NCBI GenBank assembly: GCA_964645125.1
Contig: CAZXZC010000022.1
Location: 1-14,103, forward strand
Reading direction: 5' to 3'
DNA: 14,103 bases
DNA from: JBDKGD01 sp964645125
GTDB taxonomy: Bacteria; Patescibacteriota; Minisyncoccia; UBA6257; 2-01-FULL-56-20
Positions 1-7,321 of the stretch are shown here, in pieces. Within the stretch, counting starts at the first letter, position 1, and each line of letters begins with the position of its first letter. The notes under the pieces were generated by a model, which was given only the letters and a program-made list of their open reading frames with translations, was not told the origin of the DNA and searched no databases. The translations under genes and the position numbers were made by a program.

Positions 1-4
1 TTTG

Positions 5-75
5 TTGCGGGGGAGGGATTCGAACCCCCGTCTACTGGTTATGAGCCAGTCATGCTACCATTGCACCACCCCGCG
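5..75 (-). tRNA. tRNA-fMet (initiator, anticodon CAT)
   Basis: The minus strand folds into a complete 71-nt cloverleaf. The acceptor stem is CGCGGGG/CCCCGCA, a 4-bp D stem encloses a GGTA-containing loop, the anticodon loop is CTCATAA, and the T loop is TTCGAAT. The first acceptor pair is a C1-A72 mismatch, the hallmark of bacterial initiator tRNA, which keeps it off EF-Tu and allows formylation. The anticodon stem ends in two G:C pairs rather than the usual three (29-41 is T-A). The 11-24 pair is T-A, elongator-like, so it is a slightly divergent initiator. The discriminator is A and CCA is not encoded (CAA follows), so it depends on a CCA-adding enzyme. Confidence 0.95.
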
Positions 76-91
76 GCGAATAAGCTTTTTC

Positions 92-119
92 ATAATACTT
101 GTTTTTTTGTTATTGTCAA
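92..119 (-). promoter_or_regulatory. Promoter of initiator tRNA
   Basis: On the minus strand, TTGACA (119-114) and TATTAT (97-92) are separated by 16 nt, placing transcription start about 10 nt before the tRNA 5' end. The -35 box overlaps that of the plus-strand promoter for the elongator tRNA. Confidence 0.75.
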
Positions 120-141
120 AAATAAAATTTATCAGTATTAT
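113..141 (+). promoter_or_regulatory. Promoter of elongator tRNA-Met
   Basis: TTGTCA (113-118) and TATTAT (136-141) are separated by 17 nt on the plus strand. The start would be near 148, giving a short precursor leader before the tRNA at 181. The promoter may also feed pheS downstream, since no strong terminator follows the tRNA. Confidence 0.75.
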
Positions 142-180
142 GTGGTTGCTAGTTTTTATAGAAGCGAGCGGGTTTCAGTT

Positions 181-254
181 GGCGGCGTAGCTCAGGTGGT
201 TAGAGCGGGCGTTTCATAAGCGCCAGGTCACAGGTTCGAGTCCTGTCGCCGCTA
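181..254 (+). tRNA. tRNA-Met (elongator, anticodon CAT)
   Basis: This is a complete 74-nt cloverleaf with acceptor GGCGGCG/CGCCGCT (first pair G-T), D stem GCTC/GAGC, anticodon loop TTCATAA and T loop TTCGAGT. The paired first acceptor position shows it is not an initiator. The arm AGGTCACAGG resembles elongator tRNA-Met. A tRNA-Ile2 with lysidine-modified CAT is the alternative and cannot be fully excluded by eye. The discriminator is A and CCA is not encoded (CTT follows). It lies 35 nt upstream of pheS, in the same direction. Confidence 0.9.
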
Positions 255-274
255 CTTTTTTCAGAAAAGTAAGG

Positions 275-280
275 TATGAT
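275..280 (+). promoter_or_regulatory. Candidate -10 box just before pheS
   Basis: TATGAT ends 9 nt before the pheS ATG, which would give an almost leaderless mRNA. No good -35 is visible because that position falls at the tRNA-Met 3' end, so co-transcription with the tRNA is also possible. No Shine-Dalgarno sequence precedes the start codon. Confidence 0.4.
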
Positions 281-289
281 AAGAACTAT

Positions 290-1288
290 ATGGAACATGA
301 GGTACAACAATTAATTGCAAGCGCGCGCGCAGAGATTGAAGGTGCTGATTCGTTAAAAAAAATTGAAGATATTCGGATTGCGTATCTTGGTCGCGCGGGG
401 AGTGTGACGGCTGTGTTGCGTTCTTTGAAGCACTTACCCGAGGATCAAAAACGGATAGTCGGCCCAGCCGCAAACCAAGCGCGCCTTTCTATAGAAGAAG
501 CTCTCGCTGCCAAAGAAACACAGGTGCGCAGCACCGCCTCGGTGTTAGACTATTCCACGCTCGCCAAAGCACAGGCAAGCGGCCACCTACACCCACTCAC
601 ACAGGTGCAAGAGAAAATGACCCGCATATTTCGCGATCTCAATTTCTCCGTGCTTGAAGGCCCGGAGCTTGAAACCGAATACTATAACTTCGACGCACTA
701 AACATTGCCCCCAATCACCCCGCACGCGACATGTGGGACACCTTTTGGATCAAACAGCCGGAAGCTATCACTGACCCAAAACGCAAACTACTTTTGCGCA
801 CTCACACCAGCCCCATGCAGGTACGGTTTATGGAAACACACACACCTCCGTTTCAAATTGTTATTCCGGGTCGAGTGTTTCGCTACGAAGCCACCGATGC
901 AACACATGAGGTAAACTTCTACCAACTAGAGGGGTTAATGGTGGGCAAGCGCATAACGCTGGCAAACTTTAAATATGTAGTAGAAGCATTCTTCCAAAAG
1001 TTTTTTGGGAGTGGCATTGAGTTTCGCTACCGCCCAAGCTACTTCCCATTCGTGGAGCCTGGAGTAGAAGTAGACATTAAAGTGCCCGGCAAAGGCAACG
1101 GATGGCTGGAGGTATTAGGTGCTGGCATGGTGCATGATGCAGTGTTTGAAGCGGCTGGCTATAACCCAGGCGAGTGGCAAGGCTTTGCCTTTGGTATGGG
1201 TGTTGACCGCCTACTCATGATCAAGCATGAAATCCCTGATGTGCGCATGCTGTATTCAGGGGATCTGCGCGTCGTAAAACAATTTTAA
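290..1288 (+). CDS. pheS: Phenylalanine--tRNA ligase alpha subunit
   Basis: This is the catalytic subunit of cytoplasmic phenylalanyl-tRNA synthetase, an alpha2-beta2 enzyme that attaches Phe to tRNA-Phe. It has 332 residues, close to the usual 325-340. Residues 1-95 form the N-terminal coiled-coil tRNA-binding region. The class II core begins at HPLTQVQ (101-107). Motif 2 runs from FRYEATDATHE to FYQLEG (197-215), with the DATH signature. Motif 3 is GFAFGMGVDRL (298-308), followed by the family ending DLRVVKQF. It is the first protein gene of a compact operon, with the next start only 5 nt after its stop and pheT after that. ATG at 290 is chosen because it matches the family N-terminus and follows a -10-like box. 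It has no recognisable ribosome-binding site. The identification is firm. Confidence 0.97.
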   Translation: MEHEVQQLIASARAEIEGADSLKKIEDIRIAYLGRAGSVTAVLRSLKHLPEDQKRIVGPAANQARLSIEEALAAKETQVRSTASVLDYSTLAKAQASGHLHPLTQVQEKMTRIFRDLNFSVLEGPELETEYYNFDALNIAPNHPARDMWDTFWIKQPEAITDPKRKLLLRTHTSPMQVRFMETHTPPFQIVIPGRVFRYEATDATHEVNFYQLEGLMVGKRITLANFKYVVEAFFQKFFGSGIEFRYRPSYFPFVEPGVEVDIKVPGKGNGWLEVLGAGMVHDAVFEAAGYNPGEWQGFAFGMGVDRLLMIKHEIPDVRMLYSGDLRVVKQF

Positions 1289-1293
1289 ACCCC

Positions 1294-1917
1294 ATGAAAG
1301 AAACAGAGAATATTTTTTCACCAACCACACCCGAGCAATCTCAGGATACTGGCGCGCAGAAGCAGCCAAATTTTACCGATTTCCAAAAACAAGTTGCTGA
1401 TCGAGTAAATAAACTATATATCGGAATAGAACCAGAATCGGTTGAGGAAGCAAAATTCGAGCCATACGGAGGTTTCGATGAAAACTCTATCAATGTATTA
1501 ACCGTCGAAGATCTGCATCAGTGGAACGCAGTAACAAATTTCGAGAAGGAGGCGATTGAAAAGCAAGGGTACGACCCGCGCGAACTCGAAGAGTTTATGC
1601 GAGATTTTCACCGGTATCGTGAAGCAATAGAGAGCCAAGTAGATGATTTGCCAGATGATCGCGCAGTCTGGAATGCTCGGAAAATGTTTGCGCATCTTCT
1701 CGCTGACATTATAGAGGCTCTTCCGCAAACAGTAATATCGCGCAACGAGAAAACAGAAAACATTCCAGACATAGACGAAATAAGAGCTCGTCATAACGTC
1801 GAAATAGAGCAGAGAATGAAAAAATTTTCCGGCGGGCACCCAGAATCAACCGATGAAGATTTTACTAAGCCTATAAAACCACAAACATCTGCGCTTGATT
1901 CAGATTTTATCCACTAG
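1294..1917 (+). CDS. Hypothetical acidic protein between pheS and pheT
   Basis: I do not recognise this 207-residue protein. It is soluble, with no signal peptide or membrane segment. Residues 1-30 are polar and probably disordered (rich in T, E, Q and P). A charged, helix-prone middle (about 30-160) contains RELEEFMRDFHRYREAIESQ. The C-terminal tail from about 185 is again polar and low-complexity. It starts 5 nt after the pheS stop and ends 2 nt before the pheT ATG, so it is almost certainly co-transcribed and perhaps translationally coupled with both. Codon use resembles its neighbours, and no long competing frame runs opposite it. Its position suggests a link to PheRS or translation, but that is inference only; it may simply be an operon passenger. 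Confidence 0.8.
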   Translation: MKETENIFSPTTPEQSQDTGAQKQPNFTDFQKQVADRVNKLYIGIEPESVEEAKFEPYGGFDENSINVLTVEDLHQWNAVTNFEKEAIEKQGYDPRELEEFMRDFHRYREAIESQVDDLPDDRAVWNARKMFAHLLADIIEALPQTVISRNEKTENIPDIDEIRARHNVEIEQRMKKFSGGHPESTDEDFTKPIKPQTSALDSDFIH

Positions 1918-1919
1918 CC

Positions 1920-3920
1920 ATGAAATTCTCCTACTCACTTCTCAAAAAAATATATCCAGCCACGCCATCACTGCAAAAAGTGGCGGAGTTGTTGCCACTT
2001 CATACCTTTGAAGTAGAGGGGGTAGAAGGGGATATGATTGATATAAAAGTGTTACCCAACCGCTACAGCGATGCAGCCTCGCATGTTGGGATTGCTCGCG
2101 AAATTGCCGCCATAACCGGTAAACCATTTACCGCCCCAATACCAAAAGCACTCACCGCCACAAAAAATCCGAAATTGTTAAAAGTAGCCATTCAAGACAA
2201 AAAAGTATGCAGCCGCTACAGCTCCACGTATTTTGAAATAAAAAAACCGTTTGGCAAAAGTTCGCCCGCAATCCAACAAATATTGCGTACCTGCGGCATT
2301 AACCCCATAAACGCAATCGTAGACATCACCAACTACACCATGCTCGTAACCGGCCAACCCTTACATATTTTTGATGCCGACAAACTTTCAAAAACAAAAA
2401 AAGGCGTTCATGAACTTGTGCTGCGCTTGGGCGAACCCGGCGAGATTGTTACCACACTCGATAATAAAGAGGTGGCTGTTTCTGGTATTCCCGTAATTGC
2501 CGATAGCGACAAACCGCTTGATGTTGCTGGCATAAAGGGAGGGCGGGTTGCGGAAGTTACCAACACAACACAACGCTTTGTGCTCGAAGCCGCCTGCTTT
2601 GATGGCGCGACCATATTAAAGGCCAGTCGTGCCACTCGGGTAATAAGTGATGCGTCCACGCGGTTTTCGCACGGCTTAAGTCAGGCGAGTGTTGAGTGGG
2701 CTGTTGCGTATGCGGCAAAATTATACGCGCAGCTTGGGGCAAAATGTATAGAACATGTAGAAGTGCGCGTACATACCGAAAAAGAAAAACACATTGTGTT
2801 TGACCCGGCGGCATTTGCCGCGTTTATCGGAATGAACGTGCAAGCTCAGGAGGCTAAGGCAATCTTTAAGCGTCTGGATTTTAAAGAAGTGTCAGTGCCC
2901 GCAAAACTCAAAAAATCCTCCCCGGCGTTTACTGTGGTAGTCCCATCATGGCGCAGTGATATAGAAAACGCGCATGACCTCTATGAAGAAGTAGTGAGAA
3001 TTGCGGGTGTGTCTCGTGTGCCCAGCGTTGCCCCCGCGATTGCGCTTGCAAACCCCATCTCCGACGATGTTGTACAGCTACAAGGGCAAGTGAAGCAGTG
3101 CCTAGCGCGGCTGGGAATCGATGAAATATACACCAGCTCGTTCGTATCAGAAGCGCAGGCGCAGTACGCAAAAGAAAAAAATCCATTTGGCGTGCCTGTT
3201 GAACCAATTGAGCTTGCCAACCCAATATCATCAGAAAAACAGTATCTGCGCGCCACCCTGGTACCAAACATTGCCGCAGCCACAGTCGCCAATGCTCGGT
3301 TCTATGATCGCTGCAGGGTGTTTGAAGTTGGGCACGTGGTCGGGCGCGTTGGGACAAAATCAGACGAAGCAATAGCGCTTGCCATAGCCCTATACGACAA
3401 AAAGCAAAGCGCCATGGTTCGTGAAGTAAAAGGAGTGATTGAAAGTATGTTCTATGAACTTGGCATTGGGGAATACGCAGTGTCTCGTGATGGCGTCATA
3501 ACAATCGGCGCACAATATGTTGGCTCCATTGCGCACATACATCCAGAAACCAACATCCCGCTCACCGTATGCGAAATGAATCTTTCGGCGCTCTTGGCGG
3601 AGGTGAGTCAGGAGCGAGCATTCACACCGCTTGCCAAGTTTCCTTCAGTGGTGCGCGACATCTCGCTTCTCGTACGCAAAGAATATGGAATTGGTGAAAT
3701 CGCCGATGCCATCTACGCACTGGCAAAGCAAAGGCACCTCGTCGATGTTGATCTGATCGACGAGTATGTTGATGAGGTAAAATTTAACGGGAGCCAAAGC
3801 CTCACGTTCCGGCTCGTATTTTGCGCGCCCAATAAAAGCCTCACCGATGCGGAGGTAAACGAAACATGCGCCGCCATCCAGATGCAGATCGCGCGTGATT
3901 TTTCCGCTCAAGTACGCTAG
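1920..3920 (+). CDS. pheT: Phenylalanine--tRNA ligase beta subunit (short form)
   Basis: This is the beta subunit of phenylalanyl-tRNA synthetase, which supplies tRNA binding, editing and structural domains. The 666 residues are well below the roughly 790-800 of E. coli PheT. The N-terminus (MKFSYSLL) passes from TFEVEGVEGD straight to IDIKVLPNRYSDAASH (residues 29-56), so the OB-fold tRNA-binding domain that normally occupies about residues 40-150 is missing. The B3/B4 editing region is recognisable (GINPINAIVDITNY and GQPLHIFDADK, about 120-160), as are B5 (a SWRSDIENAHDLYEEVVRIAG-like segment, about 345-365) and the catalytic-like B6/B7 core. The C-terminal ferredoxin-fold anticodon-binding domain is present (from about 570, KFPSVVRDISLLV). 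The gene begins 2 nt after the preceding stop. Confidence 0.96.
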   Translation: MKFSYSLLKKIYPATPSLQKVAELLPLHTFEVEGVEGDMIDIKVLPNRYSDAASHVGIAREIAAITGKPFTAPIPKALTATKNPKLLKVAIQDKKVCSRYSSTYFEIKKPFGKSSPAIQQILRTCGINPINAIVDITNYTMLVTGQPLHIFDADKLSKTKKGVHELVLRLGEPGEIVTTLDNKEVAVSGIPVIADSDKPLDVAGIKGGRVAEVTNTTQRFVLEAACFDGATILKASRATRVISDASTRFSHGLSQASVEWAVAYAAKLYAQLGAKCIEHVEVRVHTEKEKHIVFDPAAFAAFIGMNVQAQEAKAIFKRLDFKEVSVPAKLKKSSPAFTVVVPSWRSDIENAHDLYEEVVRIAGVSRVPSVAPAIALANPISDDVVQLQGQVKQCLARLGIDEIYTSSFVSEAQAQYAKEKNPFGVPVEPIELANPISSEKQYLRATLVPNIAAATVANARFYDRCRVFEVGHVVGRVGTKSDEAIALAIALYDKKQSAMVREVKGVIESMFYELGIGEYAVSRDGVITIGAQYVGSIAHIHPETNIPLTVCEMNLSALLAEVSQERAFTPLAKFPSVVRDISLLVRKEYGIGEIADAIYALAKQRHLVDVDLIDEYVDEVKFNGSQSLTFRLVFCAPNKSLTDAEVNETCAAIQMQIARDFSAQVR

Positions 3921-3942
3921 GGTAGTACTGTTTCAAAAAGGC

Positions 3943-5427
3943 ATGTCGTCAATCCCCAAAGAAATACAACAAATAGGGTATGTTCTAGAATCAGCCGGGC
4001 ACGCATCCTACCTCGTCGGTGGGTGTGTTCGCGACCTCTTACAGGGTCTGGTGCCGAAAGATTGGGACATCGCCACCAGTGCCACTCCAGAAACCATTCA
4101 GCAACTATTCCCCGACAGCGTCTACGAAAACGCATTTGGCACCGTAGGAGTCAAAACAAGATCCGAAAATCAAAGTGTCGCGGTGGTTGAAGTAACTACA
4201 TTCCGCACAGAAAGTGAATACAGTGATGGTCGTCACCCCGATGCAATAGCGTTTGCCGCAACCATTGAAGAAGATGTAAGTCGTCGCGATTTTACAGTAA
4301 ATGCCATGGCAATACGATTAAGCGACCACGCCGGCAGTGAGTACGATATCACCTCTGCAGAAATTGTAGATCCGTACGACGGCCAGGCCGACATGGAGCA
4401 AAAAATAATTCGCGCAGTAGGGGAGCCGCAACAGCGATTTGCCGAAGATGGCTTGCGCCTGATGCGCGCGGTACGCTTTGCTATGCAACTTGGGTTTACT
4501 ATAGAGCACCACACCAAAGCAGCAATCAAAAGCCAATCAAGTTTGTTGGGGAGTATTGCCCCAGAGCGCATTCGTGATGAGCTCGTAAAAATTATTATGA
4601 CGCCGCGGGCCGATGTAGGCATATACCTCCTTGAGGAACTTGGGCTGTTGCAATACATCTTGCCTGAACTGCGAGAGGGAATAGGCTGCACACAAAATAA
4701 GCATCACATTTATACCGTCATCGAGCATAATGTGCGCGCCTTAGCGTATAGCGTTTCAAAAGACTATTCGCTTGTGGTGCGCTTGGCGAGTTTGCTGCAC
4801 GATGTCGGCAAACCTCGTTCAAAGCGTGGTGAAGGCCCGAACTCAACATTTTATAACCACGACTCAATCGGTGGCGTCATGACCACCAAAATGCTTGATC
4901 GCCTGCATTTCTCTCGTGACATCGTCAAACAAGTTTCTCATTTGGTGCGTCACCATTTGTTCTACTACAACGTGGGTGAAGTTACCGAAGCTGGGGTGCG
5001 GCGGTTTATTGCGCGTGTGGGTGAAGAGTGCATCGATGATTTATTTAAAGTTCGCGAAGCGGATCGTATTGGTTCGGGTGTCCCAAAGGCCGTGCCATAC
5101 AAAGCGCGGCATTTGCAGTTTATGATTGACAAAGTTCGCCGCGACCCAATATCGGCTAAGATGCTTGCGGTCAACGGCGCCGATGTAATGCGCGTTCTAC
5201 AAATCACTCCTTCTCCTCGAGTCGGAACTATCATTGCTATTTTGCTCGATGAAGTACTCGAAGACCCAACACGCAACACGAAAGAATATTTGGAAGAGCG
5301 CATGAAGGAAATAAGCAAACTATCAGATGTCCAACTTACCGAAATGACACAGAAGGCAAAACAAAAAGTGGCAGAAGCCGAAAGCGGGATTGAAGAAGAA
5401 ATGAAGAAAAAACATTTTGTACAATAA
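3943..5427 (+). CDS. cca: CCA tRNA nucleotidyltransferase with HD domain
   Basis: This enzyme adds or repairs the 3'-terminal CCA of tRNAs from CTP and ATP. ATG at 3943 gives 494 residues; an upstream in-frame start at 3895 would overlap pheT and adds sequence unlike the family. Class II nucleotidyltransferase motifs are visible: GG at 27-28 before VRDLL, metal-binding DWD at 40-42, RRDFTVNAMA at 114-123, EDGLR (template motif) at 168-172, and the ERIRDEL neck at 208-214. A C-terminal HD domain contains LLHDVGKP (284-291), NHDSIGG and LVRHH, suggesting a phosphohydrolase activity as in other HD-containing versions. A charged helical tail ends the protein. It starts 22 nt after pheT, and its stop overlaps the next ATG (TAATG). 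The tRNAs in this window lack encoded CCA, so this should be essential. Confidence 0.93.
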   Translation: MSSIPKEIQQIGYVLESAGHASYLVGGCVRDLLQGLVPKDWDIATSATPETIQQLFPDSVYENAFGTVGVKTRSENQSVAVVEVTTFRTESEYSDGRHPDAIAFAATIEEDVSRRDFTVNAMAIRLSDHAGSEYDITSAEIVDPYDGQADMEQKIIRAVGEPQQRFAEDGLRLMRAVRFAMQLGFTIEHHTKAAIKSQSSLLGSIAPERIRDELVKIIMTPRADVGIYLLEELGLLQYILPELREGIGCTQNKHHIYTVIEHNVRALAYSVSKDYSLVVRLASLLHDVGKPRSKRGEGPNSTFYNHDSIGGVMTTKMLDRLHFSRDIVKQVSHLVRHHLFYYNVGEVTEAGVRRFIARVGEECIDDLFKVREADRIGSGVPKAVPYKARHLQFMIDKVRRDPISAKMLAVNGADVMRVLQITPSPRVGTIIAILLDEVLEDPTRNTKEYLEERMKEISKLSDVQLTEMTQKAKQKVAEAESGIEEEMKKKHFVQ

Positions 5428-5864
5428 TGGACGTTCGCGTAAAACGGTTTTCGAAAGATATTCCACTTCCCGAATATCAAACAAAAGGCGCTGCCGGGTT
5501 TGATTTGCATGCGCGCCAGACCATAGAAATCCCTCCTCAAAAAGTAGGCTATGTGCCCTTAAACGTGGCCGTCGAAACACCGCCCGGACATTTTTTGCTC
5601 ATCGCCGCTCGCAGCTCCACGCATAAAAAAGGACTCATACTCGCCAATGGCATCGGTATCGGTGACTCTGATTTTTGCGGCGACGAAGACGAATACAAAG
5701 CTGCATATCTTAACTTCACCGACACTCCAGTGGTCATAGAAAAAGGAGAACGAATCGCCCAAGGGATATTTGTAAAATATGAAACTGCCAATTGGGTAGA
5801 AACAGAGGTAATGGGAAATAAAACGCGCGGCGGATTTGGGAGTACGGGTTTTAAGGATGCCTGA
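5427..5864 (+). CDS. dut: dUTP diphosphatase (dUTPase)
   Basis: This is a trimeric dUTPase that hydrolyses dUTP to dUMP and pyrophosphate, keeping uracil out of DNA and feeding dTMP synthesis. It has 145 residues, normal for the family. All five motifs can be seen: AAGFDLHA (22-29), ARSSTHKKGL (61-70), GIGIGDSDFCGD (75-86), GERIAQGIF (107-115) and TRGGFGSTGF (133-142). In motif 3 the catalytic Asp is kept (D80), the usual Tyr is Phe (F83), and an acidic DEDEY segment follows, a variant rather than a lesion. Its ATG overlaps the cca stop by one base (TAATG), implying coupled translation. The stop is TGA. A single-domain dUTPase is more likely than a dCTP deaminase. Confidence 0.93.
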   Translation: MDVRVKRFSKDIPLPEYQTKGAAGFDLHARQTIEIPPQKVGYVPLNVAVETPPGHFLLIAARSSTHKKGLILANGIGIGDSDFCGDEDEYKAAYLNFTDTPVVIEKGERIAQGIFVKYETANWVETEVMGNKTRGGFGSTGFKDA

Positions 5865-5872
5865 AAATAAGG

Positions 5873-5878
5873 TATCAT
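5873..5878 (+). promoter_or_regulatory. -10 box for a leaderless transcript
   Basis: TATCAT ends 7 nt before the ATG at 5886, so the predicted start of transcription coincides with the start codon. It lies in the 21-nt gap after dut. The -35 is poor and no Shine-Dalgarno is present. Confidence 0.5.
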
Positions 5879-5885
5879 AAAAGAT

Positions 5886-6320
5886 ATGCGAGGCGTGTAC
5901 AGTTTCTTCGACAAGCTCGAAGACAAAATCAGAGGCTTTTTAAGCCACTACCCCATTATCTACGCACTTATCGGTGGAGTCGGTGTGGTGTTATTTTGGC
6001 GCGGAGTATGGCATTTAGCTGATGAACTGCCCTTTATGACGAGCATTGTTTCAATCGCCAGTGGATCGATCCTCTTATTGGCCACGGGACTGTTGGTATC
6101 GGTGTTTATTGGTGACCAAGTTATTATTTCCGGACTGCGTGGCGAAAAGAAGGTTACCGAAAAAACCGAAGTTGAAGTCGAATATGAAATTGGCAGACTT
6201 GAAATGTTAGAGCGCGAAGTTCGGCAGCTTTCGCGAGAAATTGCTCGTCACCATGGTGAGTCTGAAGTACCACGCCCAGAGGGCGTGCGTACACCAGTCA
6301 AGCGGGTAAGAAAAATATAA
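5886..6320 (+). CDS. Two-helix membrane protein with charged helical tail
   Basis: I do not recognise this 144-residue protein as a named family. The N-terminus (1-20) is amphipathic and basic/acidic. Two hydrophobic segments follow, about 23-47 (PIIYALIGGVGVVLFW) and about 53-78 (IVSIASGSILLLATGLLVSVF). The C-terminal third (from about 85) is highly charged with heptad-like spacing (EIGRLEMLEREVRQLSREIAR), a probable coiled coil, and ends in a basic tail. The layout suggests an inner-membrane hairpin with a cytoplasmic oligomerising domain. It starts 21 nt after dut but has its own -10 box against the ATG. The next membrane protein begins 11 nt after its stop, so the two are probably co-transcribed and may act together. 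Confidence 0.82.
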   Translation: MRGVYSFFDKLEDKIRGFLSHYPIIYALIGGVGVVLFWRGVWHLADELPFMTSIVSIASGSILLLATGLLVSVFIGDQVIISGLRGEKKVTEKTEVEVEYEIGRLEMLEREVRQLSREIARHHGESEVPRPEGVRTPVKRVRKI

Positions 6321-6331
6321 ATTACAAACAT

Positions 6332-7165
6332 ATGCAACAAAAAAATCTTGTACTCGAACAAGGGCTTCCGCTTGTCTTGACCGGAGTGGTGTGCGCACTA
6401 CTAACCGCAGTGCTCGCGGGCGAGGTGTGGGCACTGAACCATTTTTTTGCCGCCGGCATATCACTGCGTCTTCGTTGGTATGACATTGTGGTTGGATTAA
6501 CAATCTACCTCAAAACCTCTATTGATTTTGCCATTTTCATTGGTCGGCTCATGCAAAACAATACTGGGTGGCGATCTCGCGTCGCGATAGAAATTGGAAC
6601 TGCAGTCGGCAATGCCGCAGGCACTCTCATTATTTTGTTGGTATGGTCATTTTTCAAAGAAATTCGGTGGTTGTTGGCCATCATGATATTTATCGCGGCA
6701 CTTGTGCTGTTCCGGCTCGCCCAAGATGGGTTAGAACATGCAGATGATCATGACGGCAAATATCCGCGTGCATTTCAAAAAATGGTAAATGTGTTTCGAA
6801 AATTTTTGAACAGCGCCAACGCGCTCATCGCACCAATCCTTAAATACGTAGTACCAAGCCTAAGGGTAAATGAAAAAGCATCCACGAGTTTTTGGGGGTT
6901 GTTCGTATTCTCATTTTCCGTCCCATTTATTTTAGGCCTCGATGATTTTGCGGGGTACGTGCCACTGTTTTCGGTGGTTAATGTGTTTGGATTCGCCATC
7001 GGCGTATTTGTTGGCCACATGATTTTAAATGCACTTCTCTATATCTCGCCGCATACGACAATAACCGCAGTGAAAAATCCTATTATTTCTTTCTTAGGCA
7101 GCGTTGCGTTTGTTGGCCTTGCCTTCTGGGGTTTTTACGAAGTTATTCATTTAATCGGATTCTAG
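6332..7165 (+). CDS. Multi-pass membrane protein, transporter-like
   Basis: This 277-residue polytopic membrane protein has roughly six to seven hydrophobic segments, near 12-33, 45-70, 85-108, 112-130, 190-212, 215-242 and 250-272. Two membrane segments carry buried acidic residues in similar settings, TSIDFAIFIGRL in the first half and LGLDDFAGYVPLF in the second, suggesting an inverted-repeat transporter. The loop between the halves contains a His/Asp cluster (HADDHDGKYP, about residue 135-145) that could bind metal. This loosely recalls LysE/TerC/CadD-type exporters, but I cannot assign a family from sequence alone. It follows the preceding membrane-protein gene by 11 nt and ends 3 nt from the tRNA-Pro 3' end on the other strand. 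Confidence 0.82.
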   Translation: MQQKNLVLEQGLPLVLTGVVCALLTAVLAGEVWALNHFFAAGISLRLRWYDIVVGLTIYLKTSIDFAIFIGRLMQNNTGWRSRVAIEIGTAVGNAAGTLIILLVWSFFKEIRWLLAIMIFIAALVLFRLAQDGLEHADDHDGKYPRAFQKMVNVFRKFLNSANALIAPILKYVVPSLRVNEKASTSFWGLFVFSFSVPFILGLDDFAGYVPLFSVVNVFGFAIGVFVGHMILNALLYISPHTTITAVKNPIISFLGSVAFVGLAFWGFYEVIHLIGF

Positions 7166-7167
7166 TG

Positions 7168-7238
7168 TCGGGCTGCCGAGAATCGAACTCGGTCTTTACG
7201 CACCCGAAGCGCACGTACTACCGGTATACTACAGCCCG
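7168..7238 (-). tRNA. tRNA-Pro (anticodon CGG)
   Basis: The minus strand gives a 71-nt cloverleaf with acceptor CGGGCTG/CAGCCCG, D stem GTAT/GTAC (one T-G pair), anticodon loop TTCGGGT and T loop TTCGATT. Anticodon CGG reads CCG. The C1-G72 pair, G35 and G36, and A73 agree with Pro identity. CCA is not encoded (CAC follows). It converges on the membrane-protein gene that ends 3 nt away and is divergent from the ccdA-like gene. No convincing promoter was found for it. Confidence 0.94.
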
Positions 7239-7302
7239 TTACTGCCAACAATACCGAATTGTCACCAAAGAATAAAGAGTTGCGCTAGTTTTATAGCGCC
7301 TA

Positions 7303-7311
7303 TGCTACAAT
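7303..7311 (+). promoter_or_regulatory. Extended -10 box before ccdA-like gene
   Basis: TG (7303-7304), one base, then TACAAT (7306-7311) form an extended -10 element 10 nt before the ATG at 7322. The expected mRNA leader is only a few bases. TTGCGC at 7280-7285 is a poor -35 at 20-nt spacing. No Shine-Dalgarno is visible. Confidence 0.6.
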
Positions 7312-7321
7312 TACTGGTATT

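Noticed and set aside
2929..3372. Long open frame on the minus strand inside pheT
   Set aside because: It lies wholly within the well-supported pheT frame, has Arg/Gln/Leu-rich shadow composition, and has no start signals.
3895..3942. Upstream start for the CCA enzyme overlapping pheT
   Set aside because: It adds 16 residues unlike the family N-terminus; ATG 3943 fits the nucleotidyltransferase fold start.
4965..5580. Minus-strand open frames across the end of cca and the start of dut
   Set aside because: They are antisense to clear CCA-enzyme and dUTPase motifs, and the serine-rich composition is typical of a complementary-strand shadow.
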